A stretch of DNA of 64,000 nt from Oligoflexia bacterium (GCA_014376785.1 JACMQW010000098.1:1-64000); one strand, 5' to 3'. Shown: positions 37,650 to 50,175, counted from the first letter of the stretch. Notes: generated from the letters alone by a model not told the origin. Numbers and translations: made by a program.

Positions 37650-38617
37650 AATCTTCTACCAACCGATTTTACACCATCATGATCGTCCCGGAAAAAACCA
37701 CTCAAGTGCGGAAGATTTTAGTTCCGGCCTGGGTCGTTCGGCTCGGTGCGGTCGCCATTGCGGTCATGATCGTTCTAGTCGGTGTGATGGTCGCAAATTA
37801 CGGTTACGTCATGAGTCAGGTCGGCGAAAACAACGAGCTCAAAACCGAAAACCGCCGACTTCGCCAAAGCGTGCAAGTTTTCAAAAGCAAAATGGGAACG
37901 CTCGAGAGCGCCATGGAGCGAGTGAAAACTTTTTCGACGCGCCTAAAAGTGATCACCGGCGCGGAAGACCGCGGTGGGGTTGCTTCGCTTATGAAATCCA
38001 TTCCGGATTCCGCTACCAACATCGGAGGCCCGAAAGACGTTTCTCCAGAAGTCGCAGCCATCGAGGCTGAACTCGACCCCCGGGATCCAGAGCACGAAGA
38101 ACTTCAGAAACAATACAGCGAACTCGAACTCAAAATCAGCTCCATGACTGCTGAGTCGCTCGCGCTGGAGCAAAATCTCCAAGATCAGTACGAACACCTA
38201 GTCGATCAAAAAACTTTTCTCGCGGCACTCCCGACCCGAAAACCCGTCATTGGTTACTACACCAACGGATTCGGTACTCGTTACGCACCGTTCGGTGGAA
38301 AGCTGAAGATGCACGAAGGGCTCGACATCGCGAATCATCCCGGAACTCCGATCAAAGCTACGGCGGACGGCGTCGTGACCTTTTCAAACACCAAAGCCGG
38401 CTACGGCCAAACCGTCATCGTCGACCACGGATATGGTTTGCAAACGTGGTACGCCCACACCCGCAAAATCCTCGTGAAAAGCGGCCAAAAGGTGCGCCGG
38501 GGCGACACGATCGCCCTTCTCGGAAGCTCGGGACGATCGACTGGCCCACACTGTCATTATGAGGTGCGCGTGAACGGAATTCCGGTCGATCCGCTTTCCT
38601 ATATTTTGGAAAACTAA
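37646..38617 (+). CDS. M23-family metallopeptidase (LytM/NlpD-like)
   Basis: GTRYAPFGGKLKMHEGLDIANHPGTPIKATADGVV...HGYGLQTWYAHTRKILVKSGQKVRRGD...GPHCHYEVRVNG. Confidence 0.95.
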   Translation: MKSSTNRFYTIMIVPEKTTQVRKILVPAWVVRLGAVAIAVMIVLVGVMVANYGYVMSQVGENNELKTENRRLRQSVQVFKSKMGTLESAMERVKTFSTRLKVITGAEDRGGVASLMKSIPDSATNIGGPKDVSPEVAAIEAELDPRDPEHEELQKQYSELELKISSMTAESLALEQNLQDQYEHLVDQKTFLAALPTRKPVIGYYTNGFGTRYAPFGGKLKMHEGLDIANHPGTPIKATADGVVTFSNTKAGYGQTVIVDHGYGLQTWYAHTRKILVKSGQKVRRGDTIALLGSSGRSTGPHCHYEVRVNGIPVDPLSYILEN

Positions 38618-38719
38618 TCACTGAACATTTCTGGCCAACGTCAGGAAATCTCTCGAAAAAACGGGACCTTTTCTAATGACTTTTTGGCCCCGTCGAAACT
38701 AAACTCACCCCTATCCACT

Positions 38720-41623
38720 ATGGCAATTCTCAATTTCGCTCAGAAAATATTTGGCACCCAAAACGATCGCGAACTGAAATCGGTCGGACCTTTGGTCACT
38801 CGGATTAACGAACTCGAAAAATCGATAACCGCACTCTCCGACGCCGAACTCCAGGCAAAAACGGCAGCTTTTCGCGAGCGCTTATCCCGGGGTGAGAGTA
38901 TCGACTCCCTTCTCCCCGAGGCTTTTGCCGTCGCCCGCGACGCTGGACGACGCGTCCTCGGCCAGAGGCACTACGATGTGCAAATGATCGGTGGCATCAC
39001 CCTTCACCGCGGTCGGATCGCGGAAATGAAAACCGGCGAAGGAAAAACCCTCACCGCCACCGCCCCTCTTTATTTGAACGGATTAACCGGCAAGGGCTCC
39101 CACCTCGTCACTGTGAACGATTACCTCGCGCGTCGTGATAGCGAGCACATGGGAAAACTTTACGGCTTCCTCGGATTATCGACCGGTATCATCGTACACG
39201 GACTGAATGATTCCGAAAGAAAACGAAATTACGGAGCAGACATCTCATACGGAACCAATAACGAATTTGGTTTCGACTACCTCCGCGACAACATGAAGTT
39301 TCGACTGGAAGATTACGTTCAGCGGGACTTGAATTTCGCCATCGTCGATGAAGTCGATTCGATTCTGATCGATGAAGCGAGAACACCGCTTATTATTTCC
39401 GGACCGTCCGACGATTCGAGTGGCCTTTACGTCGAGATCGATGCGCACCTTCGAAGTGGCGGCGGACTCGTAAAAGACGTCGACTACACCGTCGATGAAA
39501 AATCGAAATCTGCGGCATTGACCGAAACCGGGATCGACAAGATGGAAAGCCGCATGGGCACCGAAAATCTTTACGATCCGCGAAATATCGAAATCCTCCA
39601 CCACGTCATCCAAGCGCTTCGTGCTCACGTGCTTTTCAAACGCGACGTCGATTACGTCGTTCGTGATGGCGAAGTCATGATCGTCGACGAATTCACGGGC
39701 CGCTTGATGCCCGGCCGCCGCTGGTCAGACGGACTCCACCAAGCGATCGAAGCGAAAGAAGGCGTCGATATCGAAAGCGAGAACCAAACCCTCGCGACGA
39801 TTACCTTCCAAAACTATTTCCGGATGTACTCGAAACTTGCCGGAATGACCGGGACCGCAGACACCGAAGCCGCCGAATTCAAGCAAATTTATAAGCTCGA
39901 TGTGACGGTGATTCCGACGAACAAACCCCTGATTCGAAAAGATCATGCAGATGTGATCTTCAAGAATCAGAAAGCAAAATTCAAGGCCGTTGCCCAAGAA
40001 CTGAAAGTCTTGCATGAAAAAGGACAGCCGGTCCTCGTAGGAACCACGTCGGTTGAAAAATCTGAACTCTTGCACGAGCTTCTGAAACGCGAAGGAGTGA
40101 AGCACTCTGTTTTGAACGCAAAACAGCACGAGCGCGAAGCTTATGTGGTTGCCCAAGCCGGACGAAAAGGATCGATCACGATCTCCACCAACATGGCCGG
40201 ACGCGGAACCGATATTTTACTCGGTGGACAGCCCGATATGCTGGCTGAAGAGGAAGTGGGCAAACTCTCAGCGAATGCGACCGATGAAGAGCGCGCCGAG
40301 TGGGAGCCCCGCTACGAAGAAGCACGCAAAAAATGGCGCGAAACTTGCGCCCGCGAGCGAGAAGAAGTAAAAGCTGCGGGTGGTTTGTTCATCTTAGGAA
40401 CGGAACGCCACGAGTCCCGCCGAATCGATAACCAGCTTCGCGGACGCTCCGGACGTCAGGGAGACGCGGGCGGATCGCGCTTTTACCTCTCATTTGAAGA
40501 TGATTTGCTTCGTATTTTTGGACACTCCACCCTCCTCCAAGCGACAGTCGCGAAAATGGAAGAGGACGTTCCGGTGGAACATGCCTGGACCACGAAAGCG
40601 ATCGAGAATGCCCAGAAAAAAGTCGAAGGACATAACTACGACATCCGGAAGCATTTGCTCGAATACGATGACGTGATGAACCAGCAGCGAAAAGTCATCT
40701 ACGCCCTTCGAAAAGAAGTGCTCGCGCGAGAAAATCTTCGCGAGATGGTCTTTTCGTTCTTAGAAGATATCGTCCGAAACATCGGACAAGAGTACTTTCC
40801 AAACGGAAAACTCAAGCGCGGCGAACAGGGGATCGCAAAGCTTGAGATTGAAGAGCTGAAAAAGTCGATTGCGACGACCCTCCAATTCATGCCGGAAATT
40901 CGTGAAACCGAAATCACTCCCTTCAGCCATCTCGGCATCGAGAAACTGATGATGAATTTCGCCCACGAAAAATACTCAGAAAAAGAGAACCAGTACGGTG
41001 CGGAAATGATGCGCCATCTGGAGAAAATGATCCTGCTCACCACGATCGACCAACTCTGGAAGGATCACCTCCTCGCAATGGATCACCTCCGCGAGGGAGT
41101 CGGCCTGCAAGGCTACGGTCAAAAAGACCCGATCTTGGTTTATAAAAAAGAAGGATTCAAATTCTTCGGCATGATGATGGATTCCATCGCGCTCGATGTC
41201 GTGAAGAAGTTATTCGCCATCCAGCTCGCACCGAGCGACACGCCCGAAGACATCGACGCGGAAATCGAACGCGAAGAAAATGCACTTCTGGGAGATGGGA
41301 ACTTCCAATACAATTTGACTGAAACGGGCGATCTCGTGGCTGCTCCGAGTGGACAGGTTTCTCCTCAGGCTCAGAAAGCCGCACCGGCGAGCGGAAGTGA
41401 AGATCCCATGGACCTCTCTCACCTCCACCGTGCCCCTCGGCAAATGCAGCTTTCTCGCAGCCCTGCCCCTGCTTCGGGAAGTCCGTTTGCTCAAAGAGAA
41501 GCGACTGCACCGGGTGGTGGTGGAATGAGCTACGCCGGTGACGTTGATAAAGTCGGAAGAAACGACCCCTGCCCTTGCGGCAGCGGCAAGAAATACAAAA
41601 AATGCCACGGAACGGAAAGCTAA
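38720..41623 (+). CDS. secA: Preprotein translocase subunit SecA
   Basis: Full-length SecA with [33 protein letters not shown] and [18 protein letters not shown]. Confidence 0.98.
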   Translation: MAILNFAQKIFGTQNDRELKSVGPLVTRINELEKSITALSDAELQAKTAAFRERLSRGESIDSLLPEAFAVARDAGRRVLGQRHYDVQMIGGITLHRGRIAEMKTGEGKTLTATAPLYLNGLTGKGSHLVTVNDYLARRDSEHMGKLYGFLGLSTGIIVHGLNDSERKRNYGADISYGTNNEFGFDYLRDNMKFRLEDYVQRDLNFAIVDEVDSILIDEARTPLIISGPSDDSSGLYVEIDAHLRSGGGLVKDVDYTVDEKSKSAALTETGIDKMESRMGTENLYDPRNIEILHHVIQALRAHVLFKRDVDYVVRDGEVMIVDEFTGRLMPGRRWSDGLHQAIEAKEGVDIESENQTLATITFQNYFRMYSKLAGMTGTADTEAAEFKQIYKLDVTVIPTNKPLIRKDHADVIFKNQKAKFKAVAQELKVLHEKGQPVLVGTTSVEKSELLHELLKREGVKHSVLNAKQHEREAYVVAQAGRKGSITISTNMAGRGTDILLGGQPDMLAEEEVGKLSANATDEERAEWEPRYEEARKKWRETCAREREEVKAAGGLFILGTERHESRRIDNQLRGRSGRQGDAGGSRFYLSFEDDLLRIFGHSTLLQATVAKMEEDVPVEHAWTTKAIENAQKKVEGHNYDIRKHLLEYDDVMNQQRKVIYALRKEVLARENLREMVFSFLEDIVRNIGQEYFPNGKLKRGEQGIAKLEIEELKKSIATTLQFMPEIRETEITPFSHLGIEKLMMNFAHEKYSEKENQYGAEMMRHLEKMILLTTIDQLWKDHLLAMDHLREGVGLQGYGQKDPILVYKKEGFKFFGMMMDSIALDVVKKLFAIQLAPSDTPEDIDAEIEREENALLGDGNFQYNLTETGDLVAAPSGQVSPQAQKAAPASGSEDPMDLSHLHRAPRQMQLSRSPAPASGSPFAQREATAPGGGGMSYAGDVDKVGRNDPCPCGSGKKYKKCHGTES

Positions 41624-41635
41624 TCCGGCCACCCC

Positions 41636-42427
41636 ATGAAATACCATTCGGTCGATGCGTGTCTGAAAAAATTAGACACCCTGCCTGGTCCGGTACTTTT
41701 TGCATTTGATTTCGACGGCACTCTCGTGGGCTTTAGACGAGGTCCAAACCAAGTCGTTTTAGGTTCTGGGATGAAACGGTTGCTTGAGCGACTTGCCAAG
41801 CGAGAACACCTGGCCATCATCACGGGCCGTAGCTTACAGAACATCGAGCATAAAACCAGTGGTCTGAAGATTCACCTCGCCGGTAGCCACGGCTTCGAAA
41901 TCAAACTCCTCGATGGGCGAACTATCGGTGATGGGAATGAGGCTTGGCAGGCGGCCACTGAAATTTGGGTTGCCGAAACGAAACGCCTCATGGCATCCGT
42001 CGACGAATTCCGTGAATGTCGTCTCGAGGAGAAGAAATTTTCGCTCTCTCTTCATTTTCGGCAGTCGAAAGACCCGGTGACCGCTCAAGCCCTGTACACG
42101 AAGCTCATGAAAAAAATAAAGCCCACCCCCCGAATCGTCGGCGGGCACCTGGTCGTGAATCTGGTACCCAAGGAATCTTTCGATAAAGGCGACGCGCTCA
42201 AGGCGCTGATGAAGACTCTGGGATGCAAGTCCGCCGTATTCGCGGGTGATGACATCACGGATGAAGCTGTTTTCCGCCGAAATTTTAAAAATGTGCTCTC
42301 GATTCGCATCGGGGGTTCGAACCGCGAAATTCCCGCGCAAATCCACTTTTACGGACGCGGCGAGATGAAGACCTTCATGACGTCCGTGCTCGCTCGCGGA
42401 AGGCGTTCCAGCTTGAAAGGCTCCTAA
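41636..42427 (+). CDS. otsB: Trehalose-phosphatase
   Basis: LFAFDFDGTLVGF, LAIITGRSL, SHGFEIK, FAGDDITDEAVF. Confidence 0.88.
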   Translation: MKYHSVDACLKKLDTLPGPVLFAFDFDGTLVGFRRGPNQVVLGSGMKRLLERLAKREHLAIITGRSLQNIEHKTSGLKIHLAGSHGFEIKLLDGRTIGDGNEAWQAATEIWVAETKRLMASVDEFRECRLEEKKFSLSLHFRQSKDPVTAQALYTKLMKKIKPTPRIVGGHLVVNLVPKESFDKGDALKALMKTLGCKSAVFAGDDITDEAVFRRNFKNVLSIRIGGSNREIPAQIHFYGRGEMKTFMTSVLARGRRSSLKGS

Positions 42428-42447
42428 AAGGAGAGCAAACTTTTCAA

Positions 42448-43536
42448 GTGGATGAAAAAAAAGACCTCACCGCGCTCACTCTGACTCCTCCCGAAAGCGG
42501 CGAACCGCGCGATCCATCCTTTTCAGCCGAGGAAAGCCCGGAGTCGCCCGACGAAAGTCTCGACGATCTCTTTGCGCCCATGGCCCCAACCGCCCCGGGA
42601 AGTGAATTTGATCCACTCGCGGAGCTTTTGCCGATGGATCCAGAGATCGAGAACCTCGCGAATGCCTCTGATTTTCTGCAGGCCGGTGAGGCACAGCCGA
42701 GCAATGCTTGGGAGACCCCCGTTTCTGAATCAGAACAAGCCGACTGGCAATCCACCCCGCTCGTCACAGAAACGGCCCCAGAACTGCTCGATGATCCATT
42801 CAATGCTCCTTTGGAAGGGGCTCCGAGCGAGCCGTCCCCGAAAAATACGGCGTCCACTCGGCTGAATGCGCCCATGGAAGAAGTCAGGCACTATTCTGAT
42901 CACCTCGCTCCCTCCATGAGTAAAACCGCCGAAACGCCTTACTCTTTACTGATCGATGGGTTCTTGAAGGATTTTGAGCGGGAAACGCTGCTCTCACTGT
43001 TATCGAGAGAAAATCTCGGGATACGCGAAGTGGAGCTGGAACCCCAGTTCGAATCAGGGCGCATTCTCATCCCCCGAATCAGCGAATATGCGGGAGTCCT
43101 CATCGTCCAATCCCTCCGGAATGCTCACGTGAAAATGCGGTTGGATCTGGCTGAGAAAATTTTCGCCTCCAAGGAAATCGATGCGGATGACCATCTCATT
43201 TTTCCGCCCTCCCAGGATTCGGAACTCCTGATTAACGAAGAAGGGCACCATCCCGCTGATTCGCTCGTCCTCACGACCGACGACTCTCTCGAGGGTCGCG
43301 GCCCAGCCGAAGTGCTCGACACGCTGCACGGCTCCATGAATTTGAAAGCGGCCCAGTTGGCTCATCCCCAGGCACCTCTCTTTCAAGACGCGCTCGAAAA
43401 GCTGAAACGGCAGCTCAAATTTCAAGCCTATCACCGAGGAGCGCAGGCCCTTTTATCCTTCAAATATGATTTGCATCCGCTTGAAGGACAGACGATTTAT
43501 AAACTGATCGTCCAGGCAAAAGCCGTTCGATTTTAG
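42448..43536 (+). CDS. Hypothetical protein with acidic low-complexity N-terminus
   Basis: GTG start; Ser/Pro/Glu-rich first ~140 aa; C-terminal YHRGAQALLSFKYDLHPLEGQTIYKLIVQAKAV loosely YbjQ-like. Confidence 0.6.
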   Translation: MDEKKDLTALTLTPPESGEPRDPSFSAEESPESPDESLDDLFAPMAPTAPGSEFDPLAELLPMDPEIENLANASDFLQAGEAQPSNAWETPVSESEQADWQSTPLVTETAPELLDDPFNAPLEGAPSEPSPKNTASTRLNAPMEEVRHYSDHLAPSMSKTAETPYSLLIDGFLKDFERETLLSLLSRENLGIREVELEPQFESGRILIPRISEYAGVLIVQSLRNAHVKMRLDLAEKIFASKEIDADDHLIFPPSQDSELLINEEGHHPADSLVLTTDDSLEGRGPAEVLDTLHGSMNLKAAQLAHPQAPLFQDALEKLKRQLKFQAYHRGAQALLSFKYDLHPLEGQTIYKLIVQAKAVRF

Positions 43537-43573
43537 CTGCGGCAGTCGCACCTAGAGGCCGAGAGATTTTTTC

Positions 43574-44623
43574 ATGAGTCACCCGATCGATCCCAACGGA
43601 GTCGCCGTTAAAAACGATGCCTACTTCAGCTTAGACGGAGCTCCGGAATCTTCCGACATCCTCTTTCTCTCGCTGCCGTGGGACGTCACCACTTCTTATC
43701 GACCGGGAACTCGGAGCGGACCGCTCGCCATCATCGATGCGTCCTCTCAACTGGATTTGTACACGCCTTTTCTCGACCGGGCGTGGGAGATGAAACTCGC
43801 GACGCTTCCCTACCCACTAGAATGGGATCAGAAGAGTGAGGAACTCCGAAAAAAAACGGGGCGCTACATCTCGTTTCTGGAAACCGGCGGGACAGCAGAG
43901 TCTAGCCCGGAAATGAGCGAAATTCTGAAGGAAGCCAACCGAGAAGCCGGTCGCATGTACGAGTGGTCGCTTGGGGAATCTCGAAAATGGCTGGCGGCTG
44001 GGAAAAGTTTGATTGGTGTGGGAGGCGACCATGCGATGAGCCTGGGCCCGATTCACGCCTACTCAGAAAAATTTCCAAACCTCAGCGTGCTTCACTTCGA
44101 CGCCCACGCCGACCTGCGGGTTGCTTACGAAGGATTTCCCCACTCCCATGCTTCGATTATGGACCGCGTGGTGGAACTTCCAGGGGTGAAGAAATTAGTT
44201 CAAGTCGGCATCCGCGATGTTTCACCGGGTGAAGTCGAGCGCATCCGCACCAGTGAGAAATCCGGAGGAAAAATTTCTACTTATTTCGATTGGGATCTAC
44301 AGACCCGGAAATTCAAAGGCGAAAACTGGGACCGCGTTTGTGATGAAATCGTTTCAAAACTGACCTCCGACGTTTTTGTCTCTTTCGACATCGATGGGCT
44401 TGATCCGAAACTCTGTCCGACGACCGGAACGCCAGTTCCGGGCGGACTCGAATTTATGGAAGCGGCTTACCTGATTCAGAAAGTGGTGACTGCGGGAAAA
44501 CGCATCGTCGGAGCCGACTTGCTAGAAGTCGCGCCGAATCCTAGCGGGGATCCCTGGGACGGAAATGTGGGCGCTCGAATGCTTTACCAACTCACGATCG
44601 CCGTGGCTCGTTCGCTCCGCTAA
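43574..44623 (+). CDS. Ureohydrolase (agmatinase/arginase family)
   Basis: GVGGDHAMSLGPI, LHFDAHADLR, SFDIDGLDPKLCPTTGTPVPGGLEF metal-binding motifs. Confidence 0.93.
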   Translation: MSHPIDPNGVAVKNDAYFSLDGAPESSDILFLSLPWDVTTSYRPGTRSGPLAIIDASSQLDLYTPFLDRAWEMKLATLPYPLEWDQKSEELRKKTGRYISFLETGGTAESSPEMSEILKEANREAGRMYEWSLGESRKWLAAGKSLIGVGGDHAMSLGPIHAYSEKFPNLSVLHFDAHADLRVAYEGFPHSHASIMDRVVELPGVKKLVQVGIRDVSPGEVERIRTSEKSGGKISTYFDWDLQTRKFKGENWDRVCDEIVSKLTSDVFVSFDIDGLDPKLCPTTGTPVPGGLEFMEAAYLIQKVVTAGKRIVGADLLEVAPNPSGDPWDGNVGARMLYQLTIAVARSLR

Positions 44624-44643
44624 CCTCGGGGTTTCTGCCACCT

Positions 44644-45252
44644 ATGAAATACAAACGCAAAAATATCGCGCGCGCATTCGAGATCGAAACGATCTGGAGT
44701 AAACGCGCGCCTCTGGGCCCCTATCCCGTTATTCTGGTGCTCGATGGTTTAAAAGCGGCGTTCAATGTGGGCAAGATCGTTCGGACGGCGAATGCGCTCG
44801 GGCTCCGCGAAGTTTTCCTCGTCGGCATGCAACCGTGGGATCCGGTCCTCGCTCGGGGTGCGCTGAAGGCAACCCGAACCCGCGCGTTTCTCACGTTGCA
44901 TGAGGCGCTGTGCGCTTTGCGCGAGGACGGTTACACGGCCTATGCCCTCCATCCCCGGGGCGAAATCAGCTTGGGCGATATCGCTTACCCGGAAAAAACC
45001 GCGTTCATCGTCGGGCACGAAGAGTTGGGTTTGAGTCTCCCGCTCGAGGAACAACCCGACGTGAAAGCCGTTCGCATCCCTCAATTTGGGATCGTGGAAT
45101 CCCTGAACGTGTCGGTGGCTGCGTCGATTGCGGCTTTCGATTACTTGCGGGAGCGGAAGCTTCTCGGGACCGCGGACCCGCTGATTCCTCTTCCATCATC
45201 GCCCGCGACTGCCGACCCAGCGATTCGGTCTTCCGTTTTGAATCCGCCTTGA
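44644..45252 (+). CDS. SpoU/TrmH-family RNA methyltransferase
   Basis: NVGKIVRTANALGLREVFLVG; FIVGHEELGLSL; IPQFGIVESLNVSVAASIAAFDYLR. Confidence 0.92.
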   Translation: MKYKRKNIARAFEIETIWSKRAPLGPYPVILVLDGLKAAFNVGKIVRTANALGLREVFLVGMQPWDPVLARGALKATRTRAFLTLHEALCALREDGYTAYALHPRGEISLGDIAYPEKTAFIVGHEELGLSLPLEEQPDVKAVRIPQFGIVESLNVSVAASIAAFDYLRERKLLGTADPLIPLPSSPATADPAIRSSVLNPP

Positions 45253-45268
45253 GACTGGAAATGATCCG

Positions 45269-46264
45269 ATGAGACGCACGCTTTACACCGTTCCGCTTCT
45301 TCCGGCCGAGGTTCGAACGGAATTCCTCCGCGAAGCTAAACTAAAAAACGTGGAGCTGGAAGAACTGGAGGGAGAATTTTTTCTCGGACCGGCGGATGCA
45401 CCGAATTTGATTTGGGCAACTGACGTGACTCATGATGCGACCATCGTCGAGATCCCGTCCATCGCCGCGGGCGCGAAAAATCTGCGGGCCGCGGTGAAGC
45501 GAGAGTGGCCAGATTTGAAAAAATGGGGTTGGGTCTTACTCCCGGGCACCCATCATCGTCGCGCAACCCTGATCGCGAGCGAACTTCGCGCGAAAGAAGC
45601 CACGCCGCTCTCCTTTCCGGAGTCGCGACAGGAGGCGCCTTCACCGTTCATCGGTTTTTTTCTCACCGCGACTGACCGCGCAGTCCTAGTGCTGAACTCG
45701 CTGACGCCTTCGCCCGGGGGCGGAATCGAATTCCGGGAGGAAAAAGTAGGACCGCCAAGCCGCGCTTATCTAAAAATCTGGGAAGCCCTCACCCGGGTAA
45801 AACTTTCATCTGGGGTATTTCCTGCCTCGGGGGACGTCACGGTCGACCTCGGAAGCTGCCCCGGAGGATGGACTTGGGCGCTGGCGAAACTGGGGTGCAT
45901 TTGCCTAAGCGTCGATGGTGCCGCGATCGATGATTCCGTTTTAAAAATGCCGGGGGTCCGGTTTCTAAAAAGTGATGCTTTCAAGCTTTCACCGGAAGCG
46001 GTCTGCCGGGAACTCGGGGTGAAAAAAATCGATTGGGTCTTCTCCGATATGATCTGCGAGCCAAAACGCCTCGCCCCTTTTTTAAAAGCGTGGCTGGATT
46101 CGGGAGTTTGCGAAAATTTCATTATTTCAGTAAAATTTAAAGGCGAGGCGGATCTCGCGGCGATTCGCGAATTAGACGGATTAGGCGGTGGCAAGCTTCG
46201 TCACCTTCGTCAAAACAAACACGAAGTGACTTGGTTTCGGGTACCGGGGCTTAAGCGAATCTAG
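45269..46264 (+). CDS. RlmM/FtsJ-like SAM-dependent methyltransferase
   Basis: VTVDLGSCPGGWTWALAKLGC; FSDMICEP; RHLRQNKHEVTWF. Confidence 0.75.
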   Translation: MRRTLYTVPLLPAEVRTEFLREAKLKNVELEELEGEFFLGPADAPNLIWATDVTHDATIVEIPSIAAGAKNLRAAVKREWPDLKKWGWVLLPGTHHRRATLIASELRAKEATPLSFPESRQEAPSPFIGFFLTATDRAVLVLNSLTPSPGGGIEFREEKVGPPSRAYLKIWEALTRVKLSSGVFPASGDVTVDLGSCPGGWTWALAKLGCICLSVDGAAIDDSVLKMPGVRFLKSDAFKLSPEAVCRELGVKKIDWVFSDMICEPKRLAPFLKAWLDSGVCENFIISVKFKGEADLAAIRELDGLGGGKLRHLRQNKHEVTWFRVPGLKRI

Positions 46265-46363
46265 CGGCATTTAAGTTTCACGGGTTTGGAAAATGATCGC
46301 GCTGACTGAAAGCCTGTAACGCTTCAGGCCCTAACCCTTCTCAATGATGTCCGCCCTCAAAGT

Positions 46364-46400
46364 GAAAGGCCCGAAACTCTAGAGAGAGTTCAGGCCTTTC
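46364..46400. terminator. Likely bidirectional terminator hairpin between convergent genes
   Basis: GAAAGGCC-CGA-AACTCT-AGAG-AGAGTT-CA-GGCCTTTC; weak U-tract. Confidence 0.5.
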
Positions 46401-46454
46401 AAACTTAAGCGAGGTCATCGATCCGCTTGGCTGATCAACTCCGTCTCAAACAGA

Positions 46455-48887
46455 CTAACTTCCGCAAGAAATGCACTCGTTTGGATTATCGAGCGAGCAG
46501 ACAAGGTCCGCAGCCGTGGCGTCGGAAATTCGCGGCATTCCGGCATCACCCACCTTCGCACTCATCCCACCCGCGTCCATCGTCATCATCGGCGCTGGAC
46601 GGGCCGTGGCTGCAGATGCGGTAGCCGGTTGGTCGACGGTGAACTTCGTTGCGTCCGCAGCTGCTTTCGTACGGAGGTAATACATTCCCGTTTTCAATCC
46701 GAGTTTCCAGGCGGTGAAGTGCAGCGCGGTCAACTTCGCAGCGTTCGCCCCTTCCATGTGAATGTTCAAGCTCTGCGACTGATCGATGAAAGGTGAACGA
46801 GTCGCCGCCATTTCGACGATGCGCTTTTGTTTGATTTCCCAAACGGTTTTATAGATTTCGCGAATTTTAGCCGGAATTTCGGCGATTCCCTGGACCGATC
46901 CATTGTGCTGGATGATCTGATCTTTCAGAGACTTGCTCCAGAGACCGAGATCGATTAGGTCCGCAACCAAGTGCTTATTGATGACAGTGAACTCTCCCGA
47001 TAGAACTCTGCGCGTGTACAAGTTCGAAGTGATCGGTTCGATGCACTCGTTGTTCCCCAGGATTTGCGAAGTACTTGCAGTTGGCATCGGAGCAAGCAAG
47101 AGGCTGTTTCTCGCGCCATGGGCTTTCACTTTTTCTTTTAAGCTGTCCCAGTTCCAAAGTCCGGATGGCGTCACATTCCAGAGATCAAACTGCATTTTTC
47201 CTTCTGAAAGCGGTGAGCCCGGGTAGGACGTGTACGCTCCGTCTCGTTTTGCAATGTCTGAACTCGCCGACATCGCGGCATAGTACAAAGTCTCGAAGAT
47301 TTGTTGGTTCAGCTCATTTGCTTCTGGAGATTCAAACGCCATGCGGAGCTTGAAAAAAGTATCGGCAAGACCTTGAACACCAATCCCGATCGGGCGGTGG
47401 GTGCGATTCGAATACTCGGCTTCCGGAACCGGGTAGTAGTTCATGTCGATCACTTGGTTTAAATTCACCGTGACCTGATACGTGACGTCGTAGAGTTTTT
47501 CGAAATCGAATTTCCCGTCCTTCACGAATTTCGGAAGGGCAATCGATGCGAGGTTGCAAACGGCCACTTCTTTCTCAGACGTGTACTGGATGATTTCTGT
47601 ACAGAGGTTTGAGGACTTAATCGTTCCGAGATTTTTTTGATTCGATTTCTCGTTTGCGCTGTCTTTATAGAGCATGAACGGAGAACCGTGCTCAATTTGC
47701 GACTCGATGATCGCGCCCCAAAGTTCGCGCGCTTTCACCGCACGCTTTGCGCGGCCTTCGGTCTCATACCGCGTGTAGAGTTCGGTAAACGCTTTTCCGA
47801 AAACGTCGAAAAGGCCCGGAGCTTCGTGCGGACAAAACAGCGACCACATCTCGTCTTTTTCGACGCGCTCCATGAAAAGGTCATTCACCCAAAGAGCGTA
47901 GAAAAGATCGCGAGCCCGAAGCTCTTCTTTTCCGAAGTTCTTCTTTAACTCGAGGAAATCGAAAATGTCCGCGTGCCAAGGTTCGAGGTAAATCGCAAAT
48001 GCGCCTTTCCTTTTTCCGCCGCCTTGATCGACGTAGCGAGCGGTATCGTTAAACACACGCAACATTGGAACGATTCCGTTGCTCGTTCCGTTGGTTCCGC
48101 TGATGAAAGAACCCTTCGCGCGGATGTTATGGATCGCAAGCCCGATCCCCCCCGCACTTTGGGAAATCAGCGCGGTTTGTTTCACGGTTTCATAGATGCC
48201 TTCGATCGAATCGTCCTTCATGGTGAGAAGAAAACAAGACGACATCTGCGCCTTGTTCGTGCCGGCATTAAAGAGAGTCGGAGACGCATGGGTGAAGAAT
48301 CCCGTGCTCATGAGCTCGTAGGTTCGAAATGCGTTTTCCAGGTCTGCCCCATGAATCCCGAGTGCCGCTCGCATGATCATGTACTGGGGGCGCTCGACGA
48401 TCTTTCCGCCCATTTTCAGGAGGTAGGATTTCTCGAGCGTTTTGAAACCGAAATAATCGTACTCGAAGTCCCGCACGTTTTTGATCGTTTGGTTGATCTT
48501 GTCTGCGTTTTTCTCCACGAGTTCATAGAGTTCGCGACTGACCAGCGGGGAGTGTTTTTTGGTGTGATTGGATTCATTTAAATAGAGTTTTTCGATGCAC
48601 TCGCTGAAGGTCGCGGGCGTGTAGCGGTGCAAGTTCGACAGTAGGATTCGCGCACCGAGCGTCGAATAATCCGGATGCGTACTCGAGAGGTAGGCGCAAG
48701 TCTCCGCGGATAAAACGTCGAGTTCTTCCGTACTGATCCCGTCGTACATTCCCTCGATCGTCTTCTGGGCAATCAAAACCGGATCGACGTAGGTCTCATT
48801 CAGCCCGATGGCTAGATTTTGGATCCGGTTTGTAATTTTGTCGAAGCTAACGGCTTCTAGTTTCCCAGAACGGCTTTTTACTTTCAT
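46455..48887 (-). CDS. nrdA: Class I ribonucleoside-diphosphate reductase, alpha subunit
   Basis: ATP-cone-like N-terminus, [68 protein letters not shown]-terminal NECISCGS. Confidence 0.96.
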   Translation of the reverse strand: MKVKSRSGKLEAVSFDKITNRIQNLAIGLNETYVDPVLIAQKTIEGMYDGISTEELDVLSAETCAYLSSTHPDYSTLGARILLSNLHRYTPATFSECIEKLYLNESNHTKKHSPLVSRELYELVEKNADKINQTIKNVRDFEYDYFGFKTLEKSYLLKMGGKIVERPQYMIMRAALGIHGADLENAFRTYELMSTGFFTHASPTLFNAGTNKAQMSSCFLLTMKDDSIEGIYETVKQTALISQSAGGIGLAIHNIRAKGSFISGTNGTSNGIVPMLRVFNDTARYVDQGGGKRKGAFAIYLEPWHADIFDFLELKKNFGKEELRARDLFYALWVNDLFMERVEKDEMWSLFCPHEAPGLFDVFGKAFTELYTRYETEGRAKRAVKARELWGAIIESQIEHGSPFMLYKDSANEKSNQKNLGTIKSSNLCTEIIQYTSEKEVAVCNLASIALPKFVKDGKFDFEKLYDVTYQVTVNLNQVIDMNYYPVPEAEYSNRTHRPIGIGVQGLADTFFKLRMAFESPEANELNQQIFETLYYAAMSASSDIAKRDGAYTSYPGSPLSEGKMQFDLWNVTPSGLWNWDSLKEKVKAHGARNSLLLAPMPTASTSQILGNNECIEPITSNLYTRRVLSGEFTVINKHLVADLIDLGLWSKSLKDQIIQHNGSVQGIAEIPAKIREIYKTVWEIKQKRIVEMAATRSPFIDQSQSLNIHMEGANAAKLTALHFTAWKLGLKTGMYYLRTKAAADATKFTVDQPATASAATARPAPMMTMDAGGMSAKVGDAGMPRISDATAADLVCSLDNPNECISCGS

Positions 48888-49002
48888 GTCATTTTCCTCA
48901 AACTCAAACGTTAAACTACGTAATTTTTCTAGGGCCTGCGCCATGGCGTCCGATCTCAGTGCTTTAGCTATGGCTTTAAATCCCAGGCTTACAATTCAAG
49001 GC

Positions 49003-50175
49003 TTAGAATTCGGCGCTCAGATCGAAGCTCGATCCGTGACCAAATCCACCGCGGTTCCCCTGAGTGCCTTCGCCGTTACCGGTGGTGAGCACTCCCGCTT
49101 TTTGGTACTCGGCGACCTTCTTCTCAAAGAAATTCGTTTTGCCCTGAAGACTAATGAGTTCCATCCAATCAAAAGGGTTCGTCGAACCATAATGTTTCGG
49201 CAGGCCAAGCGTCCGAAGCAGGCGGTCCGCGACGAACTCGATGTACTGGATCATGAGTTTTGAATTCATGCCGATGAGCGAAACCGGAAGGGACTCGCTG
49301 ACAAATTCTTTTTCGATCTCGACCGCGTCTGTGATGATTTCGACCACGCGAGCGGGAGCGAGCGGTTCCAGCATCCCATAGAGGTGGCAGGCAAAGTCCG
49401 TGTGCAAGCCCTCATCCCGGCTGATCAACTCATTTGAAAAAGTCAGTCCCGGCATGAGCCCGCGTTTTTTCATCCAGAAAATAGAACAGAAACTCCCGGA
49501 GAAAAAGATTCCCTCGACCGCCGCAAAAGCAATCAACCTCTCCGCAAAGCTTTCGCTGGAATCGATCCACTTTAGGGCCCAGTCGGCCTTCTTTTTAACC
49601 GAAGGAACGTACTTGATCGCCTTGAAAAGGTGGTCTTTTTCTTTTGGGTTTTGGATGTAGGTGTCGATCAAAAGTCCGTAAGTTTCAGAGTGGATATTTT
49701 CCATGGCGATCTGAAACCCGTAGAAGCACCGAGCTTCCGGAATCGGAACGTCTTGGTAAAAACGGAGGGCGAGGTTTTCGTTCACGATGCCGTCGCTCGC
49801 CGAGAAGAAGGCAAGGACGTGCGAGAGGTAATGTTTTTCGTCTGGGCTGAGCTTCGCCCAATCGCTTAAGTCTTGGTAAAGATCGATTTCGGCCGCCGTC
49901 CAAAAAGAAGCCATCGCCTTTTTGTAGAACTCCCAGATTTCGGGATGCTGAATGGGCATCAAAATAAAACGCTCTTCATCGCCGTAAGCTGAAAAATCCT
50001 TTGCGCGGCGAGGGGTCGCCGGTGCGGAATCGATCCCCTGGACAGGGAACATCGCATCTGTTTCGACAATGCCGCCGGCTCTGACTCCGACACCGACGCC
50101 GGCAGAGCTTGCCTGAATTGGCAGCGCCTCTTCTTTGACGGTTCCCGGGACAGCTCTTAAATTTGTGGTTTCCAT
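49003..50175 (-). CDS. nrdB: Ribonucleoside-diphosphate reductase, beta subunit
   Basis: [83 protein letters not shown]. Confidence 0.96.
   Translation of the reverse strand: METTNLRAVPGTVKEEALPIQASSAGVGVGVRAGGIVETDAMFPVQGIDSAPATPRRAKDFSAYGDEERFILMPIQHPEIWEFYKKAMASFWTAAEIDLYQDLSDWAKLSPDEKHYLSHVLAFFSASDGIVNENLALRFYQDVPIPEARCFYGFQIAMENIHSETYGLLIDTYIQNPKEKDHLFKAIKYVPSVKKKADWALKWIDSSESFAERLIAFAAVEGIFFSGSFCSIFWMKKRGLMPGLTFSNELISRDEGLHTDFACHLYGMLEPLAPARVVEIITDAVEIEKEFVSESLPVSLIGMNSKLMIQYIEFVADRLLRTLGLPKHYGSTNPFDWMELISLQGKTNFFEKKVAEYQKAGVLTTGNGEGTQGNRGGFGHGSSFDLSAEF

Noticed and set aside
47973-48581. Plus-strand 202-aa ORF
   Set aside because: Antisense to nrdA.
49003-50175. Possible intein in nrdA/nrdB
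   Set aside because: Both subunits read continuously with normal length and no inserted splicing-type sequence.
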